A stretch of DNA of 64,000 bases. It comes from Parahoeflea olei. Its GTDB lineage: Bacteria; Pseudomonadota; Alphaproteobacteria; Rhizobiales; Rhizobiaceae. The stretch is from assembly GCF_001703635.1 (NCBI RefSeq), contig NZ_LQZT01000012.1:62001-126000 (forward strand). Direction: 5' to 3'. Shown here piece after piece: positions 61,946 to 64,000 of this stretch. Below the pieces are notes generated by a model. It did not search any database. It was not told the DNA's origin and saw nothing but the letters and a program-made list of their open reading frames with translations. The stretch's first letter is position 1; the number at the start of each line of letters is the position of its first letter. A program made the translations under genes and the position numbers.

Positions 61946-62554
61946 CTAGATGTCGAAGAAGACGGTTTCCTGCGGGCCCTGCAGGTGGATGTCGTGGCAA
62001 TAGGTCTGGCCGTCGCCGCTCGCAATCAGGGTTGCGACCCGGTCGCGGTGTTCGATGCGGCCAAGGACGGGGTCGGCCTCATTGGCCTCGGCCTCGTCGG
62101 CGAAATAGATCCGGGTGTTAAGCCCCAGATTGATGCCGCGGGCGACGATCCAGACATTGATGTGCGGCGCCTGCAGACGGCCGTCGGGGAAGGGGACCCG
62201 GCCGGGCTTGACGGTTTCGAAACGGAACACGCCGGTGTCGGGATCGGCGGCCGAGCGGGCCCAGCCGCAAAACGCCTCGGTGGCGCGGGCATGGTAGACG
62301 CCGTCGGCGTCGGCCTGCCAGATCTCCACCAGCGCGTCCTTGAGCGGCGCGCCGCTGCCGTCGATGATCCGGCCTTCGAGCGTGATGCGCTGGCCCTTTG
62401 TGGTGGCGCTGACCATGGTGGCGCCGAGATCGGCGGCGTAAACGCCTGTGATGCCGCAGACATTGGGGGTGAGCCCGATATGGACATAAGGTCCGGCGGT
62501 CTGGGAGGGGGATTCCCGGAACGGATAGAGCGGCGGAAGCGTGGAGCCGGTCAT
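61946..62554 (-). CDS. pcaG: Protocatechuate 3,4-dioxygenase alpha subunit
   Basis: Structural subunit of the intradiol ring-cleavage dioxygenase, 202 residues. It has the beta-sandwich pattern of the family (ESPSQTAGPYVHIGLTPN, ITLEGRIIDGSGAPLKDALV, EIWQADADGVYH) but lacks the paired Tyr/His iron ligands of PcaH, as expected for the alpha chain. It follows pcaH by 1 bp, so expression is coupled. Contacts with PcaH complete the active site. Confidence 0.95.
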   Translation of the reverse strand: MTGSTLPPLYPFRESPSQTAGPYVHIGLTPNVCGITGVYAADLGATMVSATTKGQRITLEGRIIDGSGAPLKDALVEIWQADADGVYHARATEAFCGWARSAADPDTGVFRFETVKPGRVPFPDGRLQAPHINVWIVARGINLGLNTRIYFADEAEANEADPVLGRIEHRDRVATLIASGDGQTYCHDIHLQGPQETVFFDI

Positions 62555-62555
62555 G

Positions 62556-63296
62556 TCAGTTGCCCTCCATCCGGTTATCGAACAGCGTCGAGCGGCTGCC
62601 GCGCAGGACGATGTCGAAGCGGTAGGCGAGTGCATCCATCGGCACGCTCGCATTCATGTCGAGCCGGGCGGTCAATTGTGCGATCGCCTTCGGATCGTTG
62701 ATGGTGCGCACGATCGGGCAGCGCGCGATCAGCGGATCGCCCTCGAAATACATTTGCGTGATCAGCCGCTGGGCGAAGCCGTGGCCGAAGACGGAGAAGT
62801 GGATATGCGCCGGGCGCCAGTCGTTCGGCCCGTTCGGCCAGGGGTAAGGGCCGGGGCGGACGGTGCGGAAGTGATAGCCGCCCTTGTCGTCGGAGATCGT
62901 GCGGCCGCAGCCGCCGAAATCCGGATCGAGCGGGGCGAGGTAACCGTCCTTCTTGTGGCGGTAGCGGCCGCCGGCATTGGCCTGCCAGAATTCGATCAGC
63001 ACATTGGGCACGGGCCGCCCGGCCTCGTCGAGCACGCGGCCGCCGACGATGATGCGTTCGCCGATGGCGCTCATGCCGGGGCGGGCGAAATTGAGCGTGA
63101 GATCGTTGTCGAGTGGCCCGAGCATATCGTGGCCGAACGCCGGTCCGGTGGTTTCCGAAAGGGTGTTGCCGAAAGCGACCAGCGGGCGGGCGGGCGAGCG
63201 CAGCACCGAGGTCTTGTAGTCGGGGGTGAGCGCCTTGGGATGCCAGGTCCTGTCGCGCGGGAAGAAGCCTGCAATCGGCGGCGGGTTCGCGCTCAT
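62556..63296 (-). CDS. pcaH: Protocatechuate 3,4-dioxygenase beta subunit
   Basis: Iron-bearing subunit of the dioxygenase that opens protocatechuate to beta-carboxy-cis,cis-muconate; 246 residues. The Fe3+ ligands are placed as expected: Tyr in [13 protein letters not shown] (near residue 112), Tyr and two His in [20 protein letters not shown] (near 148-166). [15 protein letters not shown] is the family's N-terminal motif. Its ATG overlaps the pcaC stop by four bases. PcaC, PcaH and PcaG form the proximal part of the operon. Confidence 0.96.
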   Translation of the reverse strand: MSANPPPIAGFFPRDRTWHPKALTPDYKTSVLRSPARPLVAFGNTLSETTGPAFGHDMLGPLDNDLTLNFARPGMSAIGERIIVGGRVLDEAGRPVPNVLIEFWQANAGGRYRHKKDGYLAPLDPDFGGCGRTISDDKGGYHFRTVRPGPYPWPNGPNDWRPAHIHFSVFGHGFAQRLITQMYFEGDPLIARCPIVRTINDPKAIAQLTARLDMNASVPMDALAYRFDIVLRGSRSTLFDNRMEGN

Positions 63297-63688
63297 GAGC
63301 GGTCTCCTTCGCGCGGACTGCGCATCTCGGACAGCGTGCGTTTGGCGATGCGGAAGGCGGTGTTGGCGGCGGGCACGCCGGCGTAGATCGCCACATGCAT
63401 CAGCGCCTCGCGAATGTCGCTTTCGCTGGCGCCGGTATTGGCGGTGGCGCGGATATGCATGGCGAGTTCCTCCTCGTGCCCCAAAGCCGCGAGCAGCGCG
63501 ATGGTGACCATCGAGCGCTCGCGATGGCTCCAGTCTCGGCGCGACCAGACCCGTTCCCAGGCGCCGGCGGTGATCAGGTCCTGAAACGGTGCGTCGAAAT
63601 CCGTGCCTGCTGCGGCGGCCGCGTCGACATGCGCGTCGCCCAGGACGGCGCGGCGGGTGCGCTCGCCCCTGGATATGCTGTCGGTCAT
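63293..63688 (-). CDS. pcaC: 4-carboxymuconolactone decarboxylase
   Basis: AhpD/CMD-fold decarboxylase producing 3-oxoadipate enol-lactone; 131 residues, the normal stand-alone length (not fused to PcaD as in PcaL). Key regions are [40 protein letters not shown] and [20 protein letters not shown] with [14 protein letters not shown], where the catalytic His lies. GGGGAGG precedes the ATG. It is the first gene of the operon, transcribed away from pcaQ. The next enzyme of the route, PcaD, has no gene in the window. Confidence 0.94.
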   Translation of the reverse strand: MTDSISRGERTRRAVLGDAHVDAAAAAGTDFDAPFQDLITAGAWERVWSRRDWSHRERSMVTIALLAALGHEEELAMHIRATANTGASESDIREALMHVAIYAGVPAANTAFRIAKRTLSEMRSPREGDRS

Positions 63689-63750
63689 CCGATCCTCCCC
63701 GATCTTCTGCCTCCCTGTCTCTAGTTTACATAGTGGAATGGAAATGAATA

Positions 63751-63774
63751 ATGATTTTTTGAGGCTTTAATCAT
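63751..63774. promoter_or_regulatory. Inverted repeat in the pcaQ-pcaC divergent region
   Basis: ATGATT and AATCAT are inverted around a 12-nt spacer containing TTTTGAGG in a 98-bp, AT-rich divergent promoter region. LysR regulators bind such T-N11-A type repeats, so it is a candidate PcaQ site, although it does not match the ATAACC/GGTTAA site reported for some rhizobial PcaQ. Confidence 0.4.
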
Positions 63775-63786
63775 ACCTGTATCGAT

Positions 63787-64000
63787 ATGGATATTTCGCG
63801 ACGCATCAAGATCCGCCATCTCGAAGCCTTTGTCGAAGTGGCGCGGCAGAAGAGCGTGGGCCGGGCGGCAATCACCCTGTCGCTGACACAGCCGGCAGTG
63901 ACACGCACCATCCGCGAACTCGAGGAGATCGTCGGCGCGGCGCTGATCGAGCGCGAGGGCCGCGGAATCCGGCTGTCGCACCAGGGCGAGGTGTTCCTGT
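63787..64000 (+). CDS. pcaQ: LysR-family regulator PcaQ (5' part only)
   Basis: The first 71 residues of a LysR regulator whose gene runs off the right edge. MDISRRIKIRHLEAFVEVAR, QKSVGRAAITLSLTQPAVTR and EREGRGIRLSHQGEVFL match PcaQ, the activator of rhizobial pca genes that responds to beta-carboxymuconate or its lactone. The divergent layout with pcaC, sharing 98 bp, is the known arrangement. No strong ribosome site is visible; the ATG is set by homology of the N-terminus. Confidence 0.88.
   Translation, partial: MDISRRIKIRHLEAFVEVARQKSVGRAAITLSLTQPAVTRTIRELEEIVGAALIEREGRGIRLSHQGEVFL

Overview
The window is GC-rich, gene-dense chromosomal DNA that looks alphaproteobacterial, most likely order Hyphomicrobiales (Rhizobiales). 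The main reasons are a complete acpXL/fabZ/fabF/fabF/adh/lpxXL very-long-chain lipid A cluster, an FnrN/HemN pair with an anaerobox, a PcaQ-headed protocatechuate operon, rhizobial-type cobalamin genes, and dispersed palindromic repeats of the 'PLRGG' type. No tRNA, rRNA, CRISPR array, prophage or transposase was recognised. The genus cannot be fixed from sequence alone.

Layout. (1) 1-1172: the 5' end of a glycine-betaine/proline-type binding protein, then a mostly non-coding kilobase with two strong hairpins and one candidate 43-aa ORF. (2) 1173-10345: cobQ, a large adenosylcobalamin riboswitch, two tiny ORFs that may be remnants of cbtB and cbtA, cobP, a broken cobW, cobN (carrying an in-frame palindromic repeat), a GFA protein, a GNAT and cobO. 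(3) 10342-15826: a divergent AmpR-like/class A beta-lactamase pair, a TrkH potassium transporter with a TauE/SafE relic at its 3' end, an intact TauE/SafE gene and two TerB-fold genes. (4) 16107-29630: the corrin-ring genes: cbiX with a His-rich tail, cobH, cobL, cobI, a cbiG-cobJ fusion and cobM; cobK and cbiD on the other strand; then cobA, cobB, cobC and cobD. (5) 29762-36392: an L,D-transpeptidase, a DfsB/ClbS-like protein and the acpXL-lpxXL cluster. (6) 36511-41671: hemN, an FNR box, a broken fnrN, a PAS protein and ETF-ubiquinone oxidoreductase. (7) 41709-49433: a TetR/darcynin-like/SDR locus, AMP nucleosidase, two tiny membrane proteins, a DUF2147 protein, a Sel1-like protein, a HisC-like aminotransferase and an AEC transporter. 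(8) 49611-56743: glpD and glpK, an alpha/beta hydrolase, an AraC regulator, a VOC protein and a second L,D-transpeptidase. (9) 56832-64000: pcaQ diverging from pcaCHGIJFB-pobA.

How the parts work together. The cobalamin genes cover uroporphyrinogen III methylation through ring methylations, amidations, adenosylation and aminopropanol attachment. They mix hallmarks of two routes: CbiX, CbiG and CbiD of the early-cobalt route beside CobN, the large subunit of the late-cobalt chelatase. CobF, CobG, CobZ, CobS and CobT are not in the window. The pca/pob operon would convert 4-hydroxybenzoate via protocatechuate to succinyl-CoA and acetyl-CoA, but pcaD (enol-lactone hydrolase) is absent. The acpXL cluster makes the C28-type hydroxy fatty acid of rhizobial lipid A with a ketosynthase pair in which one member has lost its catalytic residues.

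The most unusual signals are the in-frame loss of the metal-binding segment of cobW together with an amber stop, a similar-sized internal loss in fnrN, the possible cbtBA remnants under the B12 riboswitch, the repeat translated inside CobN, the mixed cobalamin route and the ketosynthase/chain-length-factor-like pair.
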